From NCBI GenBank assembly GCA_032622095.1, contig CP136061.1, positions 52,031,762 through 52,095,761 on the forward strand: a stretch of 64,000 bases of DNA. Reading direction: 5' to 3'. This stretch comes from Siphonodentalium dalli. Taxonomy: Eukaryota; Mollusca; Scaphopoda; Gadilida; Siphonodentaliidae. The translations under genes and the position numbers were made by a program. Of this stretch, positions 52,958 through 62,683 are shown piece after piece. Numbering within the stretch: the first letter of the stretch is position 1; each line of letters starts with the position of its first letter. The notes below the pieces were generated by a model that ran no database searches, was not told where the DNA came from, and worked only from the letters and a program-made list of their open reading frames with translations.

Positions 52958-53545
52958 ATGTCGTCCGCCGAGATGTTTAGTCATGATGAACTGTCACAAA
53001 TTATAAATTTCTTCACTTTTGCAGCTGAATTATGTCTTGAAAATGATTGGAAATTACCATCACAGACAAAAAAGTTTTTTCAGAGAAATAAAAATGTTCT
53101 TAAAAAAATCTCTGATCGATCAACTGATATGGAAACAAAACGCAAATTAATTTTACAACGAGGTGGTAGTGGGTTCCTTGGAGGAGTTTTAATTAGAATT
53201 CTTTTGAAAAATTCATTTGAACAAACTGGTAGACAATCTAAAAGTAAATCAAAGGTTTCTCCAAAATATTCAAAGATTACACTGATGCAAACACAACAAA
53301 GGGGTAGTCAAAAAGAATCTAAACGTAAAACAAAGCTTTCTCTAAATCATTCAAAGTTTACACCGATGCAAACTCAACAAAATCAACATTCTAAATTTAC
53401 ACCTATACCTTCTCAGCAGAACCCTCAACATCAACCGTTACAAAAAAAACCAGTTATTGATCTTGAATTTTCAAAATTTATGCCGTTGTCTGATGCATCG
53501 AAATCTGCATTCGAAGCTTTAGAATGGTTCAATCAGAAAAGATAA
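52958..53545 (+). CDS. Polinton structural-type protein, Gly-rich hydrophobic core
   Basis: 195 residues from ATG 52,958 (MSSAEMFSHDELSQIINF). N-terminal helix, then KKISDRSTDMETKRKLILQR followed by GGSGFLGGVLIRILL. This K/R-R-x-L-(x)-Q-x-GG-x-(F/L) pattern before a hydrophobic helix recurs in small Polinton proteins that I take to be virion components. The rest has three near-repeats of HSKFTPMQTQQ/YSKITLMQTQQ spaced about 25-45 residues. Function not known; the hydrophobic helix might act on membranes as in adenovirus pVI, which is speculation. Confidence 0.55.
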   Translation: MSSAEMFSHDELSQIINFFTFAAELCLENDWKLPSQTKKFFQRNKNVLKKISDRSTDMETKRKLILQRGGSGFLGGVLIRILLKNSFEQTGRQSKSKSKVSPKYSKITLMQTQQRGSQKESKRKTKLSLNHSKFTPMQTQQNQHSKFTPIPSQQNPQHQPLQKKPVIDLEFSKFMPLSDASKSAFEALEWFNQKR

Positions 53546-53601
53546 AAGATGAAACATATAATTTTTCTGCTCATTTTGAGACAACTACTTAGACTGTGAA
53601 G

Positions 53602-53970
53602 ATGCCTTCAAAAACTAAGAGCAGGAAAGCACCGCTGATAAAAAAATATGGTGAGTTGATTGTTGCAATGAGTAAAGTTCCATCTGCATATAAAAAGAAA
53701 ATGATCAACGATGCTCCGAAACAAGTGATGGATTGCATTTCAGAATGTTGTCAAAATCTTTTAAAAGGTAATGTAAAACTGAATGAAGCTCAGAACCGCA
53801 AGTTACATTCGAAGCGTAAACATATCAGATATCTTGCAGACAAGAACAAACCTTTGCAACAAAAGAAGAAAATTTTGAATCAAAAAAGTGGCTTTTTAAC
53901 ATTATTATTTCTTGCTCCATTGATTAGCAAAACATTAGGTGCAGTTGTTAACAATATTTTGAAAAACTAA
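53602..53970 (+). CDS. Polinton small basic protein with hydrophobic C-terminus
   Basis: 122 residues from ATG 53,602 (MPSKTKSRKAPLIKKYGELI). Helical KKKMINDAPKQVMDCISECC, NVKLNEAQNRKLHSKRKHIR, a PLQQKKKILNQKSG turn, and a hydrophobic end FLTLLFLAPLISKTLGAVV. The layout (basic helical part, K-rich turn, hydrophobic tail) is a recurrent Polinton ORF that I remember from invertebrate copies. It parallels the preceding gene and may be its paralogue. The role is likely virion-associated, unproven. Confidence 0.6.
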   Translation: MPSKTKSRKAPLIKKYGELIVAMSKVPSAYKKKMINDAPKQVMDCISECCQNLLKGNVKLNEAQNRKLHSKRKHIRYLADKNKPLQQKKKILNQKSGFLTLLFLAPLISKTLGAVVNNILKN

Positions 53971-53983
53971 ATCTCAAATAAAT

Positions 53984-54690
53984 ATGAAGAAAATGGTTAT
54001 TGTACCATTCAGAATGTTGGAAGATTTCAAACAATGGAAAATGTCAGAAATGAATAAACCTCAATTACCTCCTGATCCTGCAATTTCAAATGTTTCAGAT
54101 TATTACAAAGAATTGAAATCAGTTTATGGTAAAAATATTTCTGAATCAGAAAAGTCACAGTTATTTGGAGAAAATTTGTACAAATTGAAAACTTCACAAA
54201 AATCTTTAAATTCAAAATTCAGTTTACCTGAACAAAAGTTATCTGAAAACTTTGGGAAAATGAGTGAACATATATTGGAAAGTGTGCCATCTAAACTTCG
54301 TGGTAAAGCACAACAAATTTTAACATTGTTGTCAACTAATCCTAAACTTAGATGGGATGATCGTGGACAATTAATTTATGGAACAGAAACAGTTACTGGA
54401 TCAAATATAATTGATTTGATAAACGAAAAGGTTTTGACCCAGTTGGTTATGAAACATTCCTACGTGGATTGGGGGAACTTAATGTACCACAAGATTATGT
54501 AGGTAACAGGAATCGATGGTTGTGGATACAAAGACATTTAAAAGAAGGTCACACTGGTGATGAGTTTCATACACCTCATGCAACTCCTAGCAGTGACAAG
54601 TCAAGAAAACGTTCAGTTGATATTTTCACACCTCAAAGTTTTCCTAAAACCAGAAAATCTATTTTGAAAGGATGGACCCCACTTACATAA
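53984..54690 (+). pseudogene. Conserved Polinton protein (GSNI-DLI family), frameshifted
   Basis: Starts MKKMVIVPFRMLEDFKQWKM; helical middle; then KAQQILTLLSTNPKLRWDDR, GQLIYGTETVTGSNIIDLIN. In its frame the expected continuation is lost near 54,430 and found in the next frame (GYETFLRGLGELNVPQDYVG, then NRWLWIQRHL) to 54,690. A 1-nt loss in the A run near 54,427 explains this. The W.D.G...GSNI.DL....N.P pattern is widespread in Polintons; function is unknown. It sits between the small structural-type genes and the integrase and overlaps the integrase start. Confidence 0.7.
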
Positions 54691-55766
54691 AATTTGACAA
54701 ACTTCTAACTGAAATTTACTACAATCCAAAAGAAGTTGGTGGTTTCAGTGGAGCAAATCAACTTTTTAAAAATGCGAAAGAAACAAATAACAAAATTAAA
54801 CTTTCAGATGTTAAAAAATGGTTACAATGGCAAAAAACATACACTTTGCACAAACCAATTGTTCGGAAATTTCGCAGACGTAAAACTATTGTCGCAGGAA
54901 TTGATATTCAGTGGCAAGCTGATTTGGCAGATTTGCAAACTTTGCAAAAGCACAATGACAATTACAGATATTTACTTTGTGTTATTGATGTGTTCTCAAA
55001 ATTTGCATGGGTTGAAAAAATTAAAGACACAACTGGTAAAACTTTAGTTAAAACATTTCAGAAAATTCTCAAATCATCAAAACGAAAACCAGTTTCATTT
55101 CAATCTGACAAAGGTTCAGAATTCAAAAATCAATTATTTTTACAATTTTTGAAATCTAAGAAAATTCATTTTTTCACAACAGAGAATCCAGAGACAAAAG
55201 CAAGTATAGTTGAAGGTTTCAACGGACATTGAAAACAAAGATGTGGAAATATTTTACACATAATCAAACTTTGAAATACAATGATGTTTTGCACGATTTT
55301 GTGAATTCTTACAACAAAAGTTTTCATAGAAGTATTAAGATGGCACCAGTTTTAGTAACTCGAGAAAATGAAATTGAAGTTTCCAGAAATCTTTATGGAA
55401 AGTTAAAAACGAAAAAAGATAAGATCTTGAAAGTTGGGAGATTTTGTTAGAATAAATAAAACAAAGAGAACTTTTGATAAAGGATATCTTCCAAATTGGA
55501 CAAAAGAAATTTTCAAAATTAGTAGAGTTTGTAAAAGTACACCATTAACTTACAAATTAGTAGATTTAGATGGTGAAAACATCGCAGGATCATTTTATGG
55601 TAAAGAAATTCAACATATAAAAGATAATAAAGTTTACGAAATTGAATCAGTTGTTGGTAAACGTTCAAGAAAAGTTGCTGGTAAATCAGTTAGAGAAATT
55701 AAAGTTCATTGGGCTGGTTATCCTAAAAAATTTGACAGTTGGATTCCTGCCACAAATTTGGTATAA
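54672..55766 (+). pseudogene. Polinton retroviral-type integrase with chromodomain
   Basis: Begins MDPTYIKFDKLLTEIYYNPK. The core shows a first Asp in WQADLADLQTL, YLLCVIDVFSKFAWVEKIKD, the second Asp in SFQSDKGSEFKNQLFLQFLK and the Glu in SIVEGFN, i.e. the D,D,E triad. FHRSIKMAPVLVTRENEIEV follows, then an SH3-like part (GDFVRINKTKRTFDKGYLPN) and a C-terminal chromodomain (VYEIESVVGKRSRKVAG, VHWAGYPKKFDSWIPATNLV). Frameshifts at about 55,227 and 55,437 break the frame, each by one base. Polinton integrases insert the element with 6-bp duplications; the chromodomain may direct it to methylated histones. Confidence 0.92.
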
Positions 55767-55776
55767 AACTTTTAAC

Positions 55777-56040
55777 ATGTCTCAAAATGGTTCAGTTGGT
55801 CTGGATGCTCCATCACAATTTCAATTCTGTGGAGAAAAAATTTCAAAAAATCAAGTAACATATTTTACACAAATTATTATAATTGTTGGTATAATCGCTA
55901 CAGCAATTGTTCATTTAAGTTTACAAAGTGAAAATAACGAACTGTGGTTAATTTTACTCAGTAGTTCTTTGGGATACATTTTACCAACACCTCGTTTGAA
56001 ATATTTGAAAAATCAGTCGGCAGAAATTTTGAAAGTATGA
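55777..56040 (+). CDS. Small Polinton membrane protein (87 aa)
   Basis: From ATG 55,777. A short N-terminus with FQFCGEKISKNQV, a hydrophobic segment (IIIIVGIIATAIVHLSL), then LWLILLSSSLGYILPTPRLK, a second hydrophobic segment ending in the GYILP-x-P motif that I recall from the gene just before the minor capsid protein in many Polintons. Two membrane spans likely. Stop and next start overlap as ATGA. Role unknown. Confidence 0.7.
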   Translation: MSQNGSVGLDAPSQFQFCGEKISKNQVTYFTQIIIIVGIIATAIVHLSLQSENNELWLILLSSSLGYILPTPRLKYLKNQSAEILKV

Positions 56041-56888
56041 ATTCTTTCTACATTACAATTCCGAGCGACAGATCAATGGTAATGTATCCAAACAATTCTC
56101 AATGTTGTTTTACTGTACAATTACGAAAACCAATTCAAATTGATAAAGAAAAATGGGAAGTTGCATTAGTCGAACTGATAATACCTTCAGAAACATACAA
56201 TGTTACAGGGGATTCGTGTAAATTCAAATTGATTACAACTGATGCAATAATACTGTCTGTTCTTCAAAATCGTTTTGAAGAAAAGATATTTACGAGACCT
56301 GATGGCGTTCGTGCAATTGAAATGCAGATACGAGAAGGTTCGTATTCCTCTGCGGCAGATTTACTTGATACAATGCAAGATGTAATTGATGAAACACTTG
56401 GAGAAGCAATACAAAACGAATTCGGATTTCACATCAAGTACTCAAAAGTTACAAAACGTGTGAAAATTATTCGCAAGAGTTTAAGTATCACAAAACTAGG
56501 AATTGAATTACCACAAAGTCTTTTGCACAAGTTGGGTTACAAAACTGAAAACGATTCTGAAGATTTTTATTCAAATAATAGATTTCCGTTTGGTGTAGAT
56601 TTGAATGTTGGTCATAATCAAATGTTTGTTTATTCTGATATTGCCGATTTCACAATTGTTGGAAATGTTGAAGTACAAATTTTACGAGTTATTTGTTTCA
56701 GAATTAAAAGAGATACCGACGGATTACATGTAAAACATGAATTTTTAAATTTACATTATGTTCCAGTTTCAAAGTCATACTTTGACAAAATTAGTGTAAA
56801 TATAAGTGGCGACACAGGAAAATCAATTCAGTTTATTGGTGGTAAGTCTTTGGCGAAGCTGCATTTCAGAAAACGAGAGGAGTTCTAA
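56037..56888 (+). CDS. Minor capsid (penton-like) protein
   Basis: 283 residues, intact. Begins MNSFYITIPSDRSMVMYPNN, matching the Polinton minor capsid opening (F-Y-x-T-x-P-S-N-S-S-x(3)-[YF]-P-N-N). Then WEVALVELIIPSETYNV, MFVYSDIADFTIVGNVEVQI and LRV, and the close HYVPVSKSYFDKISVNISGD, TGKSIQFIGGKSLAKLHFR. The family has a single jelly-roll fold and forms capsid vertices. It starts within the previous stop (ATGA) and lies 6 bp from the next gene. Confidence 0.88.
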   Translation: MNSFYITIPSDRSMVMYPNNSQCCFTVQLRKPIQIDKEKWEVALVELIIPSETYNVTGDSCKFKLITTDAIILSVLQNRFEEKIFTRPDGVRAIEMQIREGSYSSAADLLDTMQDVIDETLGEAIQNEFGFHIKYSKVTKRVKIIRKSLSITKLGIELPQSLLHKLGYKTENDSEDFYSNNRFPFGVDLNVGHNQMFVYSDIADFTIVGNVEVQILRVICFRIKRDTDGLHVKHEFLNLHYVPVSKSYFDKISVNISGDTGKSIQFIGGKSLAKLHFRKREEF

Positions 56889-56894
56889 AAAACA

Positions 56895-57242
56895 ATGTTT
56901 CCCGTGTATAGAGGTGTACCACGGCAATATGGTAACGGTATCGGTTCAATTTTCAAATCAGTTATGAGATCTGCTGTACCATTTCTAAAACCGATTGGTC
57001 GGACAGCTTTACAACTTGCGAAAAAACACACTTTTGGTGTTGCAGATGAAATTATTAATCAAGGTAAAAGTCCGAAAGAAGCGTTGATGTCTGAAGGTAA
57101 AAAAGCTTTAAAATCTTTTGGCACACAAGCTAAAAATCAAATTTTGAACTCGAGACAAAAACCTAGAAAACGAGTAGCGAATTCAAAAATGAATCATTCA
57201 GCTGTCAAACGCCGAAAAAGTCAGTCGACAAAAACATCCTAG
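56895..57242 (+). CDS. Basic Polinton protein between minor and major capsid genes
   Basis: 115 residues beginning MFPVYRGVPRQYGNGIGSIF, then MRSAVPFLKPIGRTALQLAK, VADEIINQGKSPKEALMSEG and a KR-rich tail (RQKPRKRVAN, VKRRKSQSTKTS). The Y-R-G...G-x-G-[SL]-[FI]-F opening and the basic tail fit the small DNA-binding or pVI/core-like protein usually found here in Polintons. Function inferred from position and charge. Confidence 0.65.
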   Translation: MFPVYRGVPRQYGNGIGSIFKSVMRSAVPFLKPIGRTALQLAKKHTFGVADEIINQGKSPKEALMSEGKKALKSFGTQAKNQILNSRQKPRKRVANSKMNHSAVKRRKSQSTKTS

Positions 57243-57272
57243 CAGTCGAGCTCTTGATATTTTTGATTAATC

Positions 57273-58576
57273 ATGGCACAAATGGTAAATGGATCATGCG
57301 AATGCAATAAATCGGAACTTGATATAACACATGTTCCACCAACGGTGGCTACAATGTCAGAATCGCAGTGGATCGAAAACATCCGATTGCACCGCTGAAT
57401 AATTCTGCTCCGATAGAGTTTGTCATACCATCTCAAACCGAAAAGTGGACAGATATTAATCAATCTTATCTTTATGTGAAATTCAAAATTACAAAAAAAG
57501 ATGGAACTAATTTGGGAGCTGGTACGGAATTAGCACCTGTTAACAATTTCTTTCATAGCATGTTCAGCAGTATCGATGTTTACTTGAACAACAAATTGAT
57601 AACTTCGAATTCTGACACTTACCCATACCGAGCATATTTCGAAAATCTGTTGGGATACTCTCCAGAATATAAAGATAATCAATTAGCAAATTTAGAAATG
57701 TGGTATGGCGATACAGCAGAACAATTTGAAGAGAATACCAAAGGTGGTGGCAATGCTGGATTAACTTCTAGAGAAAGTTTGATCGGTGGTAGTAAATTTG
57801 TTGAACCATGTGGACGCTTACACACTGATCTGTTTCTTCAAGAAAAATATTTACCAAATGGAATTGAAATTCGTATCAGATTAAACAGATCACCATCAAA
57901 ATTTTGCCTCATTGGCTCCGAGGATGGACAAATTGTTTTCGAATCAGCAGTGTTCCATGTCAGAACAGTTAGTCTCTTTCCAGCGGTCTCAAATAAATTA
58001 AATCAAGAAATTGTCCAGTCAAAAATGAAACTACCTATCAGACGAGTAGAAATAAAAACTTTCACAATTAGTACTGGACTTAGATCAAAAATTGAAGACC
58101 ACTTATTTCAAAGACAATTACCAAAGAGACTTTTTATTGCGTTGGTCGAAAATAAAGATATGAATGGAGATTTGGGTACCAATCCATTCCACTTCAAACA
58201 TTTCAGTTTGAATAAATTGGAAGTTAGTCAAGACGGTCATACAATACATAACCGTCCATTTGAACCAAACTTCGCAACAAAACAATGTCTCAGATCATAT
58301 TTATCTTTGTATCAATCTTTAGGAGTGTTTGGTGTTAACAAATCAATTGGCATTAATTTAAAAGAATATATGAATGGTTATTGTTTGTGGGGTTTCGACT
58401 TGACACCGGACCAAGGAAGCGACGAGGGACATCTACATCCTATAAAGACAGGGAACCTGCGTTTGGAGCTTCAGTTCTTGACAGCTCTCACTACAGCCGT
58501 CAACGTTTTGGTGTATGCTGAATTCGACAGTGAAATAGAGATCACAGCTTTGAGAGAAGTGCTTACTGACTATTAG
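57273..58576 (+). pseudogene. Major capsid protein (double jelly roll), frameshift near the start
   Basis: ATG at 57,273 opens about 32 residues ending in MSESQWIEN, then the frame stops at about 57,400; the main frame from about 57,360 to 58,576 holds APLNNSAPIEFVIPSQTEKW, YLYVKFKITKKDGT, NNFFHSMFSSIDVYLNNKLI, YPYRAYFENLLGYSPEYKDN, GRLHTDLFLQEKYLPNGIEI and GYCLWGFDLTPDQ. These are the hexon-like double jelly-roll capsid motifs of Polintons. The overlap of the two frames near 57,365-57,372 marks a small indel. Apart from this the protein is complete (about 430 residues). Confidence 0.92.
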
Positions 58577-58577
58577 G

Positions 58578-59036
58578 ATGGAGTTCACATCACAGCTATG
58601 GAACTACTATGAAGAATACCAATGTTCACAAAACTTTGCTCCGAGATTAAACCTGATCTTGGACACACTCAACAACGCTATGATTGAAGAACTACAAGAA
58701 CTTATTCGCAAGGAAGTGTCAGCAAACTGTGAAGGATGTAAAATAGAACATCCTAGTCAACGTGAACATGTTCTGTGTTTGTTCTCTACAACTGATGATT
58801 GGACAAACCAGTTTATAGACTTGGCGCTGATTAAACTTGACATATACAATGTTATGGAAAGATGGTTCCCGAAGCTGATGGAGTTAAACCCACACTGCAA
58901 GGAGAAGTTCGAAGCATACGTCATGTGGGATCATCTGAGAAACAGTTTGGAGCTCAACCGCAAAAAATTCGACGCAGAGTGGACTCTGATGTGGTCACAG
59001 CGAGTCAAAGAGAATTACAACGATGCAGACAGCTGA
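58578..59036 (+). CDS. Cys/His-rich Polinton protein next to the protease
   Basis: 152 residues starting MEFTSQLWNYYEEYQCSQNF. Central CEGCKIEHPSQREHVLC has C-x2-C-x3-H-x5-H-x2-C spacing, probably a zinc site, followed by WFPKLMELNPHCKEKFEAYV. The H-P-S-Q-x(2)-H-x-C-L phrase is familiar from Polinton proteins neighbouring the protease. Starts 1 bp after the capsid gene stop and its end overlaps the protease start by 14 bp. Function unknown. Confidence 0.6.
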   Translation: MEFTSQLWNYYEEYQCSQNFAPRLNLILDTLNNAMIEELQELIRKEVSANCEGCKIEHPSQREHVLCLFSTTDDWTNQFIDLALIKLDIYNVMERWFPKLMELNPHCKEKFEAYVMWDHLRNSLELNRKKFDAEWTLMWSQRVKENYNDADS

Positions 59037-59496
59037 ACTTCAATATATTCTGGACAATTCCTGGTTGTGTAAACTTAACACACATGTTTGTGCTAGAGAT
59101 CTGTTACCAGAGAAGAAACCACAGCATATTCAAGCATATATTGTGAACACGCACTCATCGGATCAGCCAGGAGAACACTGGACATTGATGTTATTCAATG
59201 GAAGATCAGCTGTATACTTCGACTCATTTGGACTACCACCACCGAGACGATATATGTTACCATTCATAAAAAGGAACTCATCAGCATGGACTATGAATAC
59301 AACACGATATCAACATCGTGCGACAAATGTGTGTGGATTATATTGTATATTCGCACTCCACCACATGATGAAAGGAAAGAGGATGAAAAGATTATTCAAT
59401 TCTCGGGATTTCTTCAAGAATGACAGAACAATAGTTCGATGGTTTGGAAAGCACTATGGTCGATTATACAGAAAAGCAAATTTGCTGTTGAATTAA
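59023..59496 (+). CDS. Adenain-like cysteine protease
   Basis: 157 residues, intact. GEHWTLMLFNGRSAVYFDSF carries the catalytic His52 and Asp67; RYQHRATNVCGLYCIF carries the oxyanion Gln97 and nucleophile Cys104. Order and spacing fit adenovirus protease/Ulp1 family (adenain has His54, Glu71, Gln115, Cys122). In Polintons this enzyme is thought to mature capsid proteins. It is the last gene of the rightward cluster. Confidence 0.9.
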   Translation: MQTAELQYILDNSWLCKLNTHVCARDLLPEKKPQHIQAYIVNTHSSDQPGEHWTLMLFNGRSAVYFDSFGLPPPRRYMLPFIKRNSSAWTMNTTRYQHRATNVCGLYCIFALHHMMKGKRMKRLFNSRDFFKNDRTIVRWFGKHYGRLYRKANLLLN

Positions 59497-59759
59497 ACTT
59501 CACCAGGACATCGACGGCTGATATACATACAACGCAAAGAAGACGACGACCAGATAACAACGAATGTGTCAACAACTCCACAAAATAGACTCTTTTGTTA
59601 TTGATTCAGCGTAGGATGTTGTAGGATGTTCAATTGAGTTTCTTCAAATCTGAGACCTTGTTTTGTACATAAATTATTGTACTTTGTTAATATTATTGAT
59701 GTATAATAATATATTATTGTTCATTGTTCTTGTTCTTGTTTTTGAAAAATAAATGATGT
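59497..59759 (+). terminator. 3' region of the gene cluster with poly(A) signal
   Basis: No gene. AATAAA occurs at 59,748-59,753, a few bases before the right terminal repeat, and would serve the protease transcript. No histone-type hairpin is seen on this side. Confidence 0.5.
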
Positions 59760-59953
59760 GGGGGCCACTATGGCCCAGTATCCCCCCAGACATGGCCACT
59801 ATGGCCCCGTGGGCCATAGTGGCCATGTCTGGGGGGTACTGGGCCATAGTGGCCATGTCTGGGGGGTACTGGGCCATAGTGGCCATGTCTGGGGGGTACT
59901 GGGCCATAGTGGCCATGTCTGGAGGGTACTGGGCCATAGTGGCCCCCATTACT
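59760..59953. repeat. Right terminal repeat: short foldback array
   Basis: GGGGGCCACTATGGCCCAGT starts it, then one forward unit, a centre at GGCCCCGTGGGCC (about 59,808), four reverse 30-bp units, and the terminus CCCCCATTACT. Inverted relative to 30,429-30,928; both inner edges share GGGGGC(C/A)ACTATGGCCCA. Confidence 0.92.
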
Positions 59954-60561
59954 GCTCCCGGACTATAAGCATTGCCATCGCTCTATGTCAGAAATTCCAG
60001 TAAATTGTACGGAAAAAGTACCCGTGAAATTGAGATAAATTCTCAGACGAAGCCATTATGGTGGAATTTACCGCGATCCGGGGGGAAACAGCCACCATGT
60101 AAGCACTACAGACTCGTTTCGGCAGACGATAGCTTGTGCTAAGAAGTTGCGGTTAGTTTTATATTTGATTTATTTTGTTTTGATGGCGTTGATACAGAAA
60201 TATAACATAATGTGATGAGAACAGTTACACTATTCAATGCAATAGGCATTTTAGTGTTACCTTTTATTTCGTTCCGGTAAATATCCGGTGGTGTCTAACT
60301 TTTATATCAACAAATATGGCTGCGCCCGTATCTTACGATCAAACGTGTTCGATTATAAATCAATCAATCATTTTATTTCTCATGAACCTATACATACATA
60401 GGTATGGAGATAATAACAATTTAAATATATACAATATGTACATAAACATGTGAACTTCCGGTTGACAAAAGTTGTATACATGGACTATATTACAATCATC
60501 TCTAAAGTATCTCCAAAACATAACATTGGCGACAATAATTTAAATATATCGAAATATCAGC
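59954..60561. other. Non-coding flank
   Basis: No gene. Outside the element the first bases (GCTCCCGGACT) loosely mirror the left flank (GTCCCCGGAAGT), so the true terminus could be a little further out. Confidence 0.5.
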
Positions 60562-60744
60562 ATGTTACCAGATTTTCCAGGATTTGATTCCAATCCTGTT
60601 GCAGGTGATGTTGGTATACGATGGGGTAAATGGTCGCGAGATAAAAACGCAGATCATCCATGGATGCACTTCATCAAATTACAACAAGATGCATTTCGTG
60701 ACAAAGGTAATAAGACATTAAAAGCACCCCAATTATTATGCTGA
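60562..60744 (+). CDS. Possible retrotransposon Gag N-terminus (fragment)
   Basis: 60 residues: MLPDFPGFDSNPVAGDVGIR then WGKWSRDKNADHPWMHFIKL. The F-x(3)-G-x-R-W-x-K-W phrase is like the Gag start of some gypsy/BEL-type elements, and ATTGGCGAC 35 bp upstream resembles a primer-binding region. A GGTAATA at about 60,706 may be a splice donor. No downstream gag-pol was found, so it is a solo fragment or chance. Confidence 0.35.
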   Translation: MLPDFPGFDSNPVAGDVGIRWGKWSRDKNADHPWMHFIKLQQDAFRDKGNKTLKAPQLLC

Positions 60745-62290
60745 CAATTTGTGTCGTCGTATTCGTGTTACGGTATGTGTGTTAAGCGATTATGCAACCT
60801 AATTTGCAGTTGACCAATCATCGAACGTGATTTAATTAAGCACAGACGGGCTTTGTAAATATTACTTTGTGCCAGCGAGGAAGGCTAGAACGCGAGGCTG
60901 CACACCTCGTGCTATCCTTCCGCACTAGTTCTCGTGCCATATCAAAAACATAATTATCACAAGCTCGTCGATTTGTGTATGTCCTCCAAACAATTAGCAT
61001 ACAATGTATATACCAAACAGTATTTGGCAATACATAATACGTTTCAATCAAAGTTATTAATTGTATAAGAAAAAATCACTCTTAAATGCGGCCGACCTAA
61101 CCAGCAAGCGAGTCAGATTGTTGTCATGCAGTGATCATCTGACAGTAGAGCGAGATCTCTTGGAGGAGATCCCAGAATGGCAGACAATTAACAGCTGCAA
61201 TCGGGGTAATTGGTCCAGGTAGAGGAAACATTCAATACCATATTGGTCAATGACATGGTACCACACGTCATTCGGAATATGTAGCAATGACTGTCAGTCT
61301 AACAAGATGTGTTGTAATTCATGCCAGGAGCAATGATGACATAGCCATATCGTTTTCACTAGCCAAGTATATTTCACTCAAACCAATTAACCTGATAGAT
61401 GCGTCCCGATTCGAGTAGTAAATATTTACAATTTAGCGTAGTTCAGACGATATTTTCTATGGAGTGGTACGGTCGATTTGCTTGAGATTTTCGGTGAATG
61501 CTACATTCCTCCAGTTGGCATAGTTCCTGAATACTAACTTATCAGTATCACGCACCCGAACAAGTACATAATATGTCTTTAACACAGAATTGTTGACAAC
61601 AATAATCCACACAAGCCAATAGTAACGATGAAGAACAGTTATCCACACAACACAAAATGTCATGTATAAATATTCCATGACCACATTGTCGGTATACAAT
61701 ATAAAGTTGGTGGGATTTAGACATGTTTTTATCCCAATAAAAAATATTTAAAACAAAACACAAAAAGAAAAAAGAAAAAAGAAAAAAATATCAATTGCAA
61801 CCAGGTCGACTGTACAATTTAAAAATATTATAACGTCTGAAGTACGCTCAGTTGTAGATAAATATTGTTTTCTTTATTCGTGGGACGATTTATTCGCGAT
61901 AAACAAAATGAAAATCACTCCGACAAGGTGTGCCACTACTATATATAAGAATGACGTTTTGTGATGCCATTTGGATATACAATTTTGAGAATACGTGTAA
62001 CACTTTTGAACAAGAGTATTATCTATTTCCCCCGAATGTCCACAGCAGAGGGTTTCATGTCATTTTAACCTGGGCAACGCCGGGTAATCCTGCTAGTATA
62101 TAATATAATTATTTGTTTATGATCGGAGTGGATTTCAACGTTCAAAGTTTGACTGGGACGCATTTCCGTATCGATTTTGAGATGATGGTTGACACATGCA
62201 TGTGTCTTTTTAGCACGTTTAAAGATGGATTATCTCTTCATATAACAATTTTGCAATAGTTCCGGGTATGTCAAATAACAAATAATAATT
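60745..62290. other. Non-coding
   Basis: No credible gene; short open frames only. Confidence 0.5.
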
Positions 62291-62683
62291 GAAGACCCCT
62301 GTCCGGAAACGCTTCTATCAATTAATATTGATTTTATTTCGAATATTTTATTGTAAAATGAGATGATTAAATGGGACACTTTATTGTTCTATTTTTAGAA
62401 CAGACCATTCAGGCGATACCATATAGCGATAGAGGTAATTGGGGTGTTCCCATAGCTAGGCTTCCAACGTCAAATTTCCCAGATTGATTGATTGCATTTT
62501 TTTATTCCATAGTTATAAGCGATAATGAGTCTAATTAACGCTTATTTGTGACAAAATTACACAATAAAATTTCTGGTCTCTGTTAAACAGTTCCTTAGCT
62601 AAACAACACACGGTTTTAGACCAGAAATTATTCGAAATATAATCAATATTAATCGATAGAAGCATTTCCGGACAGGAGTCTTC
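62291..62683. mobile_element. 393-bp inverted-repeat element
   Basis: Terminal inverted repeats of about 54 bp: GAAGACCCCTGTCCGGAAAC at the left, complement ending TTTCCGGACAGGAGTCTTC at the right, continuing through CTTCTATC(A/G)ATTAATATTGAT. No transposase and no clear target duplication. Confidence 0.75.

Larger units (their letters stand above)
30429..59953 (+). mobile_element. Maverick/Polinton carrying two nested elements
   Basis: Both ends read AGTAATGGGGGCCACTATGG when oriented outward-in, giving AG...CT termini, the Polinton rule. The interior has the diagnostic set: pPolB, packaging ATPase, retrovirus-like integrase, jelly-roll minor and major capsid proteins, and adenain-like protease. 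Gross length 29.5 kb; subtracting the gypsy insertion and the nested Polinton leaves about 14.8 kb, normal for the group. No 6-bp target duplication is visible at the outer ends (GGAAGT versus GCTCCC), so the ends have mutated or the true boundary lies slightly outside. Several core genes are broken, so this copy is dead. Confidence 0.92.

Noticed and set aside
30423-59959. Target duplication of the host Polinton
   Set aside because: The 6 bp outside the termini (GGAAGT and GCTCCC) do not match; a shifted boundary gives only partial similarity.
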